NCBI GenBank assembly: GCA_036186865.1
Contig: AP025069.1
Span: 23,172,629 to 23,236,628, forward strand
Length of the DNA: 64,000 nt
Origin: Eustoma russellianum
Taxonomy: Eukaryota; Streptophyta; Magnoliopsida; Gentianales; Gentianaceae
Direction: 5' to 3'
Part shown: positions 1-12,172 of the stretch, piece after piece
How positions within the stretch are numbered: the first letter of the stretch is position 1
Layout: each line of letters opens with the position of its first letter
Made by a program: the position numbers and the translations under genes
The notes under the pieces: model-generated
Told to the model about the DNA's origin: nothing
The model's input: only the letters and a program-made list of their open reading frames with translations
Database searches by the model: none

Positions 1-163
1 ATTTATAAATTGAATTTGTTTTTCTTATTATCATTTTTGTGGGGAAAAAATTTCTATGTCATTTTCGACGTGTAAGAAGTTTGAATGACACCTTGTAGTT
101 CTCATAGTAGAATACGGCAGGTGCACTGTTCCCGATGTTAGAGTTCAAGAGCGGGGCGCTACA
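1..163 (-). repeat. Possible Ty3-type LTR end fragment
   Basis: Read on the minus strand this stretch opens with TGTAGCGCCCCGCTC, which resembles the TGTA(A/G)CG(C/T)CCC openings seen on many plant Ty3/gypsy LTRs. The other end lies outside the window, and no primer-binding site or polypurine tract is visible at 164. The call rests only on the terminal motif and could be chance. Confidence 0.3.
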
Positions 164-1585
164 TACCTAATGAGGGATTGGATGAATTTGATGTTTGGAG
201 ATAGTATACATATCATTTTAAGTTCACAGAAGATGAAGTAAAGAGTTTCCAAGATGAAGTAAAAAGTTTCCTTGGCTACCACCCAAAAAAGAACACAAAT
301 CATATGCCCTTGGTACGTCATGTGTTACTTGCCATTGTCAGTTTTTGCATCAATGGTAAGTCAACCAAGCTCCCTAGCAACCTTGATTTCAACATTTCTT
401 ATTGAATTTCCAATTGGGAGCCCTTAAACTTTAGATAGATCTTCTTTGTTAATGTGTTAGAGGCAGCTACTAAGAAAAATAAGATCTCCCGTATAGCAAC
501 CTCATGTATCAAATACTTAAGAAATCAAAGTTGACTTTGGATGCGACTAATGAGGATAAGATCACATAGAAAGACTTTTACACCAAGGTCAGCATCCAAC
601 AAATCAATATATCTCCAAAAAAGCACAACGTGGAAGGAGCTAACAACCTGAGCTCAAAGATTATGAAGAGGAAGGACATGTTCCCAAACAGCAAGGTGCT
701 TCTCCAAACACCTCCGTCCCTCAATCCCAAATCACTCCTCCCTCTTGAGTTGATAAAGAAAAAGCACCAGTAGAGGAAGATTCGAGTTCATAATACAGGA
801 TGGAAACGGAAGTGGAAATTGAGGAAATCAATAGGATGCTAGGTCAATGGGGTGCAAAACAGACTAAATCCAACTATATGGTGGCTGAAGACTATTTGGA
901 CATCTTCAAGACTATTAATGGAGTTGAAAATTTTATGGAGGTTGCAAAATTGTGGCTCTCACCCTCTATACACTAAAAAAGCTAAGATGAGGTACTTAGA
1001 CACTTTTATCATCTTCAAGCTTCATCCCCTATTGTTGTAATAGTTGTCAAATGTGCAAAAGTGGTTAAAGTCTATTAAGTCCTTATTGCGTTATTTACAT
1101 TGTTATAATGTGAGAGTGATAGTCTAGTATAAGAGAAACTAATCATACTTGATCTATTTCTTGTTCTTTAGACTCATTTAAAAATGTAGCCCCCATACTC
1201 CCCAAAACCCACTTTGTGAAAATAATTCAGTAGAGCTTTGTTGAAGTTGTGAAGGAGCAAAGCTGTTTATAGCCGTTGCTGTTGATGTTGCACAGCGTTT
1301 TTGTGCATAAGTTGTTGCTGCTGTAGTTGTTTTTTTGCACTAATTGTTGTTTATGAGTTGTTTTTCATTTTCTCTTATTGAAGGTAATATGAAAAGTTGA
1401 TGTTGAAAATTCGCTTTTGAATCAAAGTCATAGTGGAGTAGAATCAAATAGATTCGAACCACTGTATATTGTATGTATTTATCTATTGTTTCTCATCATT
1501 TTCTTTCTTACTTTGAAAAACGTTTGAGTGGCTTGAATAAATTCAAGAAAAATCCAAAAAAAAATCCAACACTCTATTCACACAC
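164..1585. other. Unassigned, probably decayed repeat DNA
   Basis: No open frame longer than about 60 codons belongs to a family I recognise. Two imperfect 21-bp direct copies of AGATGAAGTAAARAGTTTCC lie at 231-272. Broken plus-strand frames around 355-560 have a vague similarity to the transposon-associated protein domain found in some plant retroelements, but stops interrupt them every few dozen codons and I do not claim it. The stretch lies just beyond the RT end of the minus-strand gypsy relic, so it may be that element's decayed 3' half. Confidence 0.4.
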
Positions 1586-2440
1586 CTATAGAAGACTACA
1601 CATACTTAACATCTTGGAAAATGAGAAGCAATCTTTGGGATATGTCTTATTCAGGTCTGCAAAATCCATGCAAACCCAGCTTCCATCAGGCTTTTGGGCA
1701 ACTAGATTGAACAACCAAATTGGATTTTTTATGTCTTTAATTATCTTGACCATCGTCATATTTTCCACCTCGTCAGCTGTAGCTCTATTTTCTTTCTAGT
1801 GCAAAGTTTCTCTTGTTTTACTTGATTGGCTTAAATTTAGGATCCACATTCAACTTGTGGATACCTATCTCCTTGGGGATTTTAGACATATCATCACCTG
1901 TCAAGGCAATAATTATAGCAAACTCTCGGAGCGGTGTTTGCAAATGTCGCTTGAGGTCCACATAGATCCAAGCTATCATTTTTTTTTTAATTTCCTTCAA
2001 TGAGAGGAAAATCTTCTATTTCATCTTCAATTTTCAGCTTTTCTTAGATGGAGAGAACAAATCATCCAAGCTTACTTGGTTGATGAACAGCATCTTTTCA
2101 CATCTACAGCATAGCATATCTGTGCCACATGAATATCTCCGTCACAGTATCTACTCCAACTTGAGTTGAAAATTTCACGCTTACGTAGAGGGATCATACT
2201 ATACCTCCAAGGCCAGTCAACATAGGTCTACGTATCAACATATTATATGCTGAAGCTTCTCCACCAAAAGAGATATTCTCTTAAGCGGAGCGCCCAATAT
2301 AGTCATAAGAGTAATTAAGCCCAATAGTTGCACTACGTTATTTGCAAAACCAAATAGTGGCACATATACGGTGCCCAGGGATTTAAATAAATTGTTCTGC
2401 CTATGTCTACATACACCTTTTTTGCTTGCAAAACTCCTTT
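1586..2440 (-). pseudogene. Ty3/gypsy pol relic (protease end and RT start)
   Basis: This is a decayed piece of a Ty3/gypsy polyprotein on the minus strand. At about 2180-2420 the frames give a retropepsin tail, including AYNMLIRRPML, which matches the family's AYN-x-(I/L)-x-GRP-x-L block. At 1818-2000 comes HKLNVDPKFKPIK, the usual lead-in to the gypsy reverse transcriptase. At 1586-1768 follows KPDGSWVCMDFADLNKTYPK, the first RT block, which normally reads KxNGKWRMCVDFTDLN. Several frame changes separate the blocks, and the RT palm with its catalytic aspartates is missing. The lead-in wording suggests the Tat/Athila side of the family rather than chromoviruses, but that is inference. Confidence 0.7.
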
Positions 2441-2689
2441 GCTGGGGGTGTCAATTACAACATTGATCCATAGCCTTCCTTTTCAGCATGTTGTGCTATT
2501 GGTTACCTAGGTCCGTAACTCAAAGTTTCTCTTAGCTTCAACCTTTTGCTGTTGTTTCCTTTTTCAGAGGTCCTACTTATTCCTCTGTGGACCTCTATAG
2601 ATGGTGTTGATCACTCTAGCAATATGATGCTCAGGTTCACCACTGAGTCCCCAGACTCATCTTGTTGGTAAGCCTTGGTTACATTTCCT

Positions 2690-3265
2690 TGAGGTTTAGG
2701 TCATCCAAAGTTGACTCGGCTCTTTAATCTTGAGTTTTGATCATACTTAAACTGCTTAAGATATCCTCTCTTGAGTATTTTTTTTTTTATTTCTTTAGCT
2801 AATTTGATGCGATCCTATGTTTCATGGCCCAATGTCCTTTAGGAAATTATAATTTGTCTTGCTCTTAGGCTAGGACATCTGTGGAGTCTATTTGTCTAGT
2901 CCCATATCCCTAAGACTACAAGGATCTCTGTTAGAGGTGGGTTTAGGAGAAGGTAGTCCTTATCCTGTAAGAGCGCCTTCCTTGCCAAGTGCTCAAATGG
3001 TCATTTTCTTTTATCTTTCTTTTATCTGCTCACAGTCTTTTTTTCTTACTATTGGAATGATCAATTTCCCTCTTCAATATATATTCTTCCTCACCACGTG
3101 TGTCTTTATGGACATTTTCTAAGCAAAATGTAGGGTTTTAGGTGGGTCCTCAAACGATTGGCTATGAAGTCATCTGAACCCTGAGTCCATTGATAAATAT
3201 GCCTTCTTCTTGTCCATGCACCTCCAAAGATTCATTGTTCAACCTTAGCATGCATTTTAGCATGG
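2690..3265 (-). pseudogene. Ty3/gypsy gag relic
   Basis: Upstream of the protease relic on the same strand, the frames contain GHET-x-DRIKLAKEIKKKI, which matches the GH-x-TEDC-x-L-x-EIE-x-LI segment that follows the gag core in plant gypsy elements. Farther up, at about 3180-3240, NNESLEVHGQEEGIFINGLR resembles the end of the Retrotrans_gag domain. Frameshifts and stops break it throughout. Positions 2441-2689 between this and the pol relic hold only unreadable linker, and 3266-3425 up to the Copia-A array show nothing recognisable. Assignment rests on gene order plus short motifs. Confidence 0.5.
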
Positions 3266-3698
3266 GCTTATTTGCTTTTGCCTAATGGACAGGAGGCAAA
3301 TGGAATTTTTGACAAACGGCATGGAAGAAAAAAATGGCATGAAACATCTCTGAGAACTAGGAATAAGAGTGCACATATCTGTTCAACAACTCTTGGAAGC
3401 ATCTCCAAGCTACGTTTGCATATTCTGTTGGAGGAATTGGAGTTTGGGCTTTGGCCCATTAAGGAAAGTTGCAAAACTTGGTTTAGCAACATACTTTGAG
3501 CTTAATTATGATTAGTTTCTGTTAATGAAAATCGAAAACTAATGGGTCCTTAACTATTTACGTAACAAGTAGTTAATTTTAGGCTTTGGAATCACTCAAT
3601 TACGATACCAGGTGAATGACAAATTAATGCTCAAAGTAGATGGAAAACATGATTTAAGGGGTGATGTGTCCTATTCTTAGGAGGCCACATCACCCTTA

Positions 3699-5092
3699 TG
3701 TCAGGAAATCAACCGAGATCACTGCAAAACGCGCAGCGGAAAACAAAAACTTGATCTCCGATTTCCTACCAAGGATCCATGTTGTTCGTTTAATTCGATG
3801 AAAGAAACTTGAAAATTACCTTTGTAAATCTGAATTACGCAGATGAAGCAGGTGCAAAAATACGATCACCCTCTGTCGGTATCCACACGAACGCTTCCGT
3901 CCGGAGTGCTAGCTCTTCAAACGGCGCGGCTGAAGAACTCTGTTTTTCACAAAAACGGCTCTAGGGTTTCTTTGATGATTCTGTATATTTTTTCGTGCGT
4001 AGTGTATACGAGATACACAAATATATATACACATACGTAGACATCAAAATCCGAGTCCTAATCGGATTAGTTGATGCCAATCAAAATCCATATCAGATAC
4101 GGATTCTATCAGGATATTCAAAATCCATATCAGATATGGATTCTCTCGTTATTATCCGATAATACACATATATATATAATCACCAAAAAAAGAAAATAAT
4201 AATAATAATAATAATTAATATCCAATATTAATATTATTAATATTATTAATCTCAGCCTTACGCATTCTTGTGTGTGACCCGATAGGCCCATATTAATTGG
4301 CAGTTGATTAAATCTCTATTAAACCAACAAGTCGCAATTGGCCTCTAGCAAGGCATTACAACTATCCAATTAATACGAGTAAAGTCCAACTAGCCTAATA
4401 ATAGTACATGCATTAATCCCTTTGTCACACGTTATCTAGTTTGAACATAAGTCATGGTCAGCGTCATACTTATATAGTTCAAACATATGATTACTCGATC
4501 TCTAAGTAGACTGATAAAACAAATGATATTGATCACACTATCAATTCATTTGAGCACGGCCATGCATTTCACAGTCTCACTAATCGAGGGGCCCAAAGAT
4601 ATCTCTCTCAAAAGAGAGGGACAAATTATATCTTGATTGTTCAATATCCTCTACATAATTTCTATCACATTTAATCATGACCTTTATTATTATCCAGTTA
4701 CGGATAACGTTTGATCATGTCAAAATATAATAGTCCTTATGTTGGAAACTATGACAATCTCAAGTCAAAGGATTAAAACATGACTATCATGAGATTTACT
4801 TATGAGGCTAATCCATGTAGCAATCTCATGATGGGTCTATCCAATACACTGTTCTCTAACAAGTATCTATGAGATTGATTCGTATCACCATACACATAAT
4901 CATCTCATGATTATCAAATCAATACTCATACTGATTATAAATTATTTTATCTCCATAACAATAATGAATCAGGGACATATATCAAAATTGTGTAACATAC
5001 TAACCAACAATAATGATAATAAAACCTCTTTTATTAATAATAAATGCATAACATAAATATCCAAATCATGGCCTAGGGCACATACACTAACA
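3699..5092 (-). mobile_element. Solo LTR of another Copia family
   Basis: A 1394-bp insert begins TGTCAGG and ends ACTAACA on the plus strand, and CCTTA flanks it on both sides (3694-3698 and 5093-5097), a perfect 5-bp target duplication. Removing insert and one duplicate restores the Copia-A LTR exactly as seen in its sister copies. On the minus strand it opens TGTTAGTGTATGTGCCCTAG, close to the TGTT...ATGCCCTAG openings of Angela-like Copia LTRs. There is no internal coding region, so it is a solo LTR left by LTR-LTR recombination. The AATAATAATAAT run near 4197 is internal. Confidence 0.88.
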
Positions 5093-5819
5093 CCTTATGG
5101 AGGAATACCACATTGGACAATTGAACTTATTTAGCCACCTTATAAATGGCTAGAATGGACACTTTAAATGTGCCCTTGTGGCATGAGAAGTTTTTGACCG
5201 GAGGGAAGACCTAGAAAGTGCCACACGCGCACGCCGCCTGCCCATTCGGCCGGGCCGGTTCCTATCTTTTTGGAGAAAATTTATTTGTGCTTTTGGAGTT
5301 ATCGTTTTTGTAAATAGTTAAAAGGTTAAAGGCATCCGGCCTAGCTGCGCAACGGCCCAAATTCTCTCCTTTCAGGTCCGGTCCATTAAATCCGATTTTG
5401 GGTTTCAAAACATTCAGTTTTGATATATCAAAAGTTCGGTTGTATTATTTAAAATAAAAAGTTCCGATTTTGATTATTTAAAATCAAAACGTTCGGTTTT
5501 GATATGTAAATCAAAAAGTTCGGTTATGATTATTTAAATCAAACGGTCTCCTGAAGATCAAATGGCTTTGATTTAATGGTGGCAGGAAATGCGGCTTTGA
5601 TCTAATGGATAAATTCAAACTGGCCTAAACGCACAACCGAATGTGGTTTTCATCTAACGCTCTAGATTTAATCCTGTATTTCGGTTTTCCATCGAACGGC
5701 TGTAATTTAAACCTTCCAAAACCGCCGAGAGGTTTTCATCTGACGGCTCTAGACGATCTACGGTTTTAATCCGACGGTCACGGTTCCATCTGAATAACCG
5801 ATTCTCCAACCGACTCTCC

Positions 5820-5828
5820 TATATAAAA
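5820..5828 (+). promoter_or_regulatory. Copia-A LTR TATA box
   Basis: TATATAAAA sits about 340 bp before the LTR end and is conserved as TATATAAAC at 11681 in LTR 2 and 17764 in LTR 3. A conserved GCAGNGTGTGCNATCAGAAC stretch begins just downstream and may hold the start of transcription. Inferred from position and conservation among the three LTRs. Confidence 0.65.
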
Positions 5829-6309
5829 CAGAGGCAGGGTGTGCGATCAGAACACACACTCATCCTCTGCATTCGTCGCTTTCTGCATTCGTCGCTCTCT
5901 ACTTTCTGCATCACGTCCAAGACAAGTCATGACACTCGAAGGTTCGCTGTAGTTCAAGTTCAGCAGTGCCGCTCAACTGAACAGGTACCCGTTGTATCCT
6001 GGGAGACAGTTGCTAATGCCGGTTAGGCACAGTATACCGGAGCAATACGTCTTAAGAACAGAGTCCTCGACCCGCACCGGGTTTGGTTTACTATTTACTG
6101 TTTTCATACGCACACACTGAATGATTGCATCTTGTACAGGATCGATTGTTTCCAACAATCTTAAGACGTATTTCCGATCCAATTAATTTCTGTACTGTTT
6201 TCGAATTCTGTACGCAAAGCAGTATTCATACTGATTTGCAGTCTGTTTCTACCCATTTCTTGTATCCGACACTGTTCTGATCTATACGTTTTGATCGAAC
6301 TAAATAGGA

Positions 6310-8549
6310 ATGGAAAACAAAAGCTCGAACTCTGTTCAAGGCTTTAACGGTGCACACTCCGTGTCTGCACATGACGGGACCAAAAATGTTGTTGCTGGTG
6401 TGCCGTACAACACAGTTCCCCTAACCCCAAGCGGAGGGCCTCAGATGAATCCGGCTACCACAGCTGCACATGTGGAGAAGCCGAAAAAATTTGCTGGCAG
6501 TTTCTTCAAAAGATGGTAGCGAAAGATGCTGTTCTATCTCACAGCGCTAGGATTGGCCAAGATGCTGAGCGAGGATCCACCAGTGGTAGAACCAGTGGAG
6601 GATCAAAATCAGAACATGCAGAATGCCTTGGGTGCTGAAGCATGGGCGTACACAAATTTCTGTTGTTTAAATCTCTTTTGAGTTGCCTGGATAATACTAT
6701 CTATGGCGTGTTTTGTACTTATAAAACTGCAAAAGCATTGTGGTTGGCTTTAGATAAAAAGTATCGTACAGAAGATGCTGGCACGAAAAAGTTGATAGTT
6801 GGTAGATTTCTCAACTATAAAATGCTAGATTCCAAAACTGTCATTTCACAAGTTGAGGAAATACAGATGTTGGTATCTGAAATGGAAGAGGAGGGCATGA
6901 CGCTCAGTGAATCTTTCCAAGTTGCAGCTGTGATTGAGAAGCTACCTCCTTCGTGGAGGGAATTTAAGAGCTATCTCAAGCACAGACGAAAGGAAATGAA
7001 GATGGAAGATCTGATTGCCCGGCTTCAGATAGAGGAGGACAATCGTCGTGCTGATAGAAAGCCAACCACTCCGTCTGGACAAGCCAAGGCTCATGTTGCT
7101 GAGGCAAGAAACAAGAAGAAGAATAACTCTTTAGGCGTGAACGTCAAGGGCAAGGAGATTGCAAAGAACTTCACGGGTAAGTGTTATAATTGTGGGAAAC
7201 CGGGGAATTGTAGCAGTGACTGCCGAAAGCCCAAAAAGAATCAAGGTCAAACCACAGAAAAGGCAAATCTTGTCGGCGCAATAGAAGATCTAAATCTCTG
7301 CGCAGTGGTGACTGAATGCAACGCAGTGGGGAATCTGCGTGAATGGTGGGTGGACACAGGGGCCACTCGACATGTATGTGCCAACAGAGCAATATTCAGT
7401 GACTATGTACCCACGACAAACAATGAACAACTCTTCATGGGAAACTCCGACAGCTCGAAGATTGAAGGATTGGGCAAGGTGGTTCTGAAACTAACCTCAC
7501 GACGGGAGGTGACCCTGCAGAATGTGTTGCATGTTCCTGACATCCGGAAGAACTTGGTATCTGGCGCTCTTCTAGTTAGTCATGGTTTCAGACTAGTTTT
7601 TGAGGCAAACAAATTTACTCTTTCTAAGAATGGCTTGTATTTGGGAAAGGGGTACCTTACTGATAACATGTTTAAATTGAATGTTATGACGATAGTACCC
7701 AAGAAAGTTGCGCCCACTGAGGCTAATAAAATTGTTTCCTCTTCTGCTTACATGCTTGAGTCTTCTTGTTTATGGCATTTTAGTTTGGGACATGTTAATT
7801 ACAAGTTAATACAACGAATGATTAACCTTGACTTATTACCCAAACTGGACTTTAATAATAAAGAAAAATACCAAATATGTGTTGAAGCAAAATTGACAAA
7901 AGCGCCATTTTCTTCAACAGAACAAAACACTGAACCATTGGACTTAATTCATACAGACTTGTGTGATTTAAAGTTTGTGCAAACAAGAGGAGGTAAAAAG
8001 TATTTTGTAACTTTTATTGACGATTGCACTAGATACTGTTATGTTTATTTGCTAAGTAGCAAAGATGAGGACATTGATGCTTTTAAAGATTATAAGAATG
8101 AAGTTGAGAATCAACTTAGCAAACGAATTAAAACAATTCGAAGTGATAGAGTCGGAGAATATGACGCATCTTTTAATGAATTCTGTTCAGAACATGGCAT
8201 TATTCATCAAACGATTGCACCATATTCACCTCAATCGAATGGTATTGCAGAACGCAAAAACCGCACTCTAAAGAAAATGATGAATGCTCTGTTGATAAGT
8301 TCGGGTTTACCTCAGAACTTGTGGGGGGAAGCAATTTCCTCTGCCAATGTCATTTTAAATAGGATTCCGTCTAAGAAGATGGATAAAAACCCATATGAAC
8401 TTTGGAAAGGCTATAAGCCTATCTACAAATACTTGAAAGTGTGGGGGTGTCTGCCGAAGGTTGCTGTACCTAAACCAAGACAAGTGAGAACCGGGCCTAA
8501 CCAAATTTCTAACCTACATGGTGGAAAACAAGCCAAGATCTTACTCTGA
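6310..8549 (+). pseudogene. Copia-A copy 1 gag-protease-integrase, broken
   Basis: Gag starts at 6310 (MENKSSNSVQG) after a 152-bp leader with no recognised site. TAG at 6517 ends the frame, where copy 2 reads on. After a frame change, 6642-8549 encodes the gag core (UBN2 type, DSKTVISQVEEIQMLVSEME), then a CCHC knuckle in which the histidine is replaced by asparagine (CYNCGKPGNCSSDC), then protease WWVDTGATRHVCA with DTG intact. The pre-integrase HHCC finger lost a cysteine (KYQICVEAK). The integrase core keeps all three acidic residues (HTDLCD, RSDRVGEY, NGIAERKN). A deletion of roughly 270 bp near 8495, relative to copy 2, removes the integrase tail and linker. It cannot make a working polyprotein. 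Confidence 0.88.
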
Positions 8550-10080
8550 GACAATGACAACTCCAGAAGCTCCTTTCTGGAAGGAAGCAGTGAATAGTGA
8601 GATAGATTCTATTCTTCAAAATCACACTTGGGAGTTGGTAGATCTTCCACCAGGAAGTAAACCACTCGGATGCAAGTAGATTTTTAGGAAAAACTGAAAG
8701 AAGATGGATCTATTGACAAGTACAAGGCGAGGTTGGTAGCCAAGGGCTACAGACAGAAAGAAGGTTTTGACTTCTTTGACACCTACTCACCAGTGACTAG
8801 GATCACTTCTATAAGGATGCGAGTGGCTATTGATGCACTCTATGATTTAGAAATCCATCAAATGGATGTAAAGACTGCCTTTCTGAATGGTGAGTTAGAG
8901 GAAGAAATTTATATGGAACAACCCGCAGGGTTCATCGTCCCAGGACAAGAAAGGAAAGTGTGTAGACTTGTTAAGTCTCTGTACGGACATAAACAAGCAC
9001 ACAAGCAATGGCATTTAAAGTTTGATCAGGTAATGATGTCAAACGGCTTCAGGATCAACGAGTGTGACAAGTGTGTGTACATCAAGAGCACACCAAATGC
9101 CTATGTGATAGTATGTTTTATGTAGACGACATGCTAATCATGGGCAGTACTTGTGACATCATCTTGATACAAAGAAGATGTTAACACGGAATTTCGATAT
9201 GAAGGACATGGGGGTTGCCAATGTTATTCTAGGAATTAAAATTTCTCGGATAGTTGATGGTCTTGTTATGTCGCAAACTCATTATATTGAATCTGTTCTC
9301 AAACGATTCAACAGGTTTGAAACAAAACCAATGAAGACCCCACTTGACTTAAGTATACACTTAAGGAAAAACTGAGGCGAACCTGTAGCTCAATTAAAAT
9401 ACTCGTAGGTAATCGGGAGTCTGATATACATAACAAATTGTACAAGACCAGACTTAGCTTGTTCAGTAAACAAATTGAGTAGGTTTACCAGTAATCCAAG
9501 TGATGATCATTGGAAAGCTCTAAATAGAGTGATGAGGTACCTGAAATACACAATGAACCTTGAGTTACATTATACACGATATCCAGCAGTATTAGAAGGA
9601 TACTGCGATGCAAATTAGATATCAGACAGTAAGGACTCGAAGTCCACCAGTGGATACTTATTCACTGTTGGTGGTGCTGCTGTGTCATGGAAATCCATGA
9701 AACAAACGTGCATAGCTCAGTCCACCATGGAAGCTGAGTTTATAGCACTGGATAAAGCTTGGTAAGAGGCTGAATGGCTTCGAAATTTCCTAGAAAATGT
9801 TCCATGTTGGCCAAAGCCAATCGCTCCTATTAGCATACACTGTGATAGTCAGTCAGCTATAGGACGTGCACAAAGCAGCATCTACAATGGTAAGTCACGA
9901 CACATACATCGGAGACATAACACCATTAAACAGTTGATCTCTAATGGCATGATTTCCATTGATTACATAAAATCAATGGAGAATCTTGCGGATCCGCTTA
10001 TAAAAGGCTTGTCTAGAGATCAGATGTCTAAATTGACAAACGGAATGGGACTAAAGCCTATAATGCAAGAATCTTTGTAA
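8550..10080 (+). pseudogene. Copia-A copy 1 RT-RNase H, broken
   Basis: The RT N-terminal blocks are readable: VAKGYRQKEGFDFFDTYSPV, then QMDVKTAFLNGELEEEIYME with the first catalytic Asp, then SLYGHKQAHKQW where copy 2 and the family have SLYGLKQAPKQW. A one-base loss just before the YVDD motif shifts the frame and ends it at 9125, so the second catalytic motif is not read in phase. Other lesions are TAG at 8677, a short A-run (5 A) near 8690, a missing base near 9166, TAG at 9406, TAG at 9616 (after YCDAN) and TAA at 9763. RNase H blocks (YCDAN, STMEAEF, HCDSQSA) are present up to TAA at 10078. Confidence 0.88.
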
Positions 10081-10627
10081 TGGTAACCCAACCTTGTTGA
10101 CTAGAGATCCCAGAATCTTGGTTCAATGGGACAACTAAGTTATGAAGTTTCAGTTTAGCACTTACTCATTCCGTTACATAAGAGTGCTGTCTGCAGAGAA
10201 TATTTAGGGTAAGCTAAAGCTTTCAATGACGTCCTATATCTTAATACATCAAGTGGGGTATGGCAGAATGCTCCTGATAGGAATCACCTACGTAAGTGTG
10301 AAGTGGGGCCGCTTCTATGAGAACTCTGTGAGGCAAGATTTCTCTAAAACACTTTCTGAAACCAGGTTGTTTATGGCCAAAACAAACACAACCATGAGAA
10401 CCAAAAGGTGTTAAAGAAAATGTTGTGTGAGTATCGTTGTCTAGGTTCACAGCAAAGGCTGACTGGTTCAAGATATCAAGTCACTAATTAGCCGAGTGAA
10501 TCCGATGGTACATCACTATGAAAGGTTCAAAGCCAGAAGCTACCTCTTTTGATGCAACATTTTTTTGTCTGGATTCTCCTTAGAGTCTGCATTCGCATTT
10601 GCATTAATTTCCATTCATGTGGGGGAT
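10081..10627 (+). other. Copia-A copy 1 3' untranslated stretch and PPT
   Basis: About 550 bp of non-coding sequence lie between the RNase H stop and the next LTR. They are closely matched by 16188-16736 in copy 2, so the stretch belongs to the element. It ends in the polypurine tract GTGGGGGAT (10619-10627), which touches the TGTAG start of LTR 2. Such a tract primes plus-strand DNA synthesis. Confidence 0.8.
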
Positions 10628-12020
10628 TGTAGAATGAATTGGAAGTTTGGGCTTTGGCCCATTAAGAAAAGTTGCAAAACTTGGTGTAGCAACATATTTT
10701 GAGCTTAATTATGATTAGTTTCCATTAATTAAAATCAAAAAATAGTGGGTCCTTAATTATCTACGTAACGAGTAGTTAATTTTAGGCTTTGGAATCACTC
10801 AATTACGATACCGGGTGAATGAGAAATTAATGCGCAAAGCAGATAGAAAACATGATTTAAGGATTGATGTGTCCTATTCTTATGAGGCCACATCACCCTT
10901 ATAGAGGAATACCACATTGGACAATTGAACTTATTTAGCCACCTTATAAATGGCTAGAATAGACACTTTAAATGTGCCCTTGGGACATGAGAAGTTTTGA
11001 CCGGAGGGAAGACCTAGAAAGTACCACACGCGCACGCGCCGCCCGTCTGCCCGTCCGGCTCGGCTTGGATCGGCTTGGGCTCGTGGCTCATGGCTCGTGT
11101 GCTCGTTGGCTGGGCCAATTCCTATCTTTTTGGAGAAAATTTATTTGGGCTTTTGGATTAATTATTTTTGTAAATAGTTAAAGGGTTAAAGGCTTCAGGC
11201 CTAGCTGTGCAGCGGCCCAAATTCTCTCCTTTCAGGTCCGATCCATTAAATCCGATTTTGGGTTTCAAAACGTTCGGTTTTGATATATCAAAAGTTCGGT
11301 TGTATTATTTAAAATAAAAAGGTCCGATTTTGATTATTTAAAATCAAAACGATCGGTTTTGATATGTAAATCAAAAAGTTCGGTTGTGATTATTTAAATC
11401 AAACGGTCTCCTGAAGATCAAATGGTTTTGATCTAACGGTGGCGGGAAAGGCAGCTTTGATCCAATGGATAAAATTCAAACTGACCTAACCGCACAACCG
11501 AATATGGTTTTCATCTAACGCTCCAGATTTAATCCTATATTTTGGTTTGCAATCTAACGGCTGTAATTCAAACCTTCCAAAACCACCGGGAGGTTTTCAT
11601 GTGACGGCTCTAGACAATCCACGGTTTTAATCCGACGGTCACGGATCCATCTGAATAAGCGATTCTCCAACCGACTCCCCTATATAAACATAGGCAGTGT
11701 GTGCAATCAGAACACACACTCATCCTCTGCATTCGTCGCTTTCTGCATTCGTCGCTCTCTACTTTCTGCATCACGTCCAACAAAAGTCAGGACACTTGAA
11801 GGTTCGCTGTAGTAGTTCAAGTTTAGCAATGCCGCTCAACTGAACAGGTACCCGTTGTATCCTAGGAGACGGTTGCTAACGCTGGTTAGGCACAGTATAC
11901 CGGAGCAATACGTCTTAAGGACAGAGTCCTCGACTCGCCCCGGGTTTGGTTTACTATTTACTGTTTTCATACGCACACACTGAACGATTGCGTCTTGTAC
12001 AGGATTGATTGTTTCCAACA
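10628..12020 (+). repeat. Copia-A LTR 2 (shared middle LTR)
   Basis: It runs from TGTAGAATGAATTGG to TTTCCAACA, 1393 bp. It serves as the 3' LTR of copy 1 and the 5' LTR of copy 2. It has a TATA box at 11681, a mitosis-type TCTAACGGCT at 11553 and TCTAACGGTG at 11432. A GC-rich tract with CTCGTGGCTCATGGCTCGTG-like repeats at about 11021-11112 is longer than in LTR 1 and shorter than in LTR 3. Confidence 0.9.
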
Positions 12021-12172
12021 ATCTTTAGACGTATTTCCGACTCAATTAGTTTATGTATTGTTTTTGAATTCTGTATGCAAAGCAGTGTTCATACTGATTT
12101 GCAGTCTTTTTCTACCCGTTTCTTGTATCCGACACTGTTCTGATCTATACGTTTTGATCGAACTGAACAGGA

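Larger units (their letters stand above)
3426..6157 (+). repeat. Copia-A LTR 1, split by a solo LTR
   Basis: It starts TGTTGGAGGAATTGGAG and ends TTTCCAACA, matching the two other LTRs over its length once the 3699-5092 insert is removed (about 1.33 kb left). U3 carries AT-rich palindromes at about 5390-5545 and a series of AACGG-like motifs at about 5600-5780. The GC-rich tract that varies among the three LTRs is shortest here (about 5221-5262). Confidence 0.9.

Noticed and set aside
1473..1799. 108-codon plus-strand frame
   Set aside because: It is the antisense shadow of the gypsy RT relic, whose conserved blocks are on the minus strand.
3843..4040. 65-codon frame in the solo LTR
   Set aside because: It lies within a non-coding LTR that reads on the other strand; no family match.
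4190..4260. CRISPR-like or satellite array at the AATAATAAT run
   Set aside because: A simple trinucleotide run inside a solo LTR; no spaced repeats.
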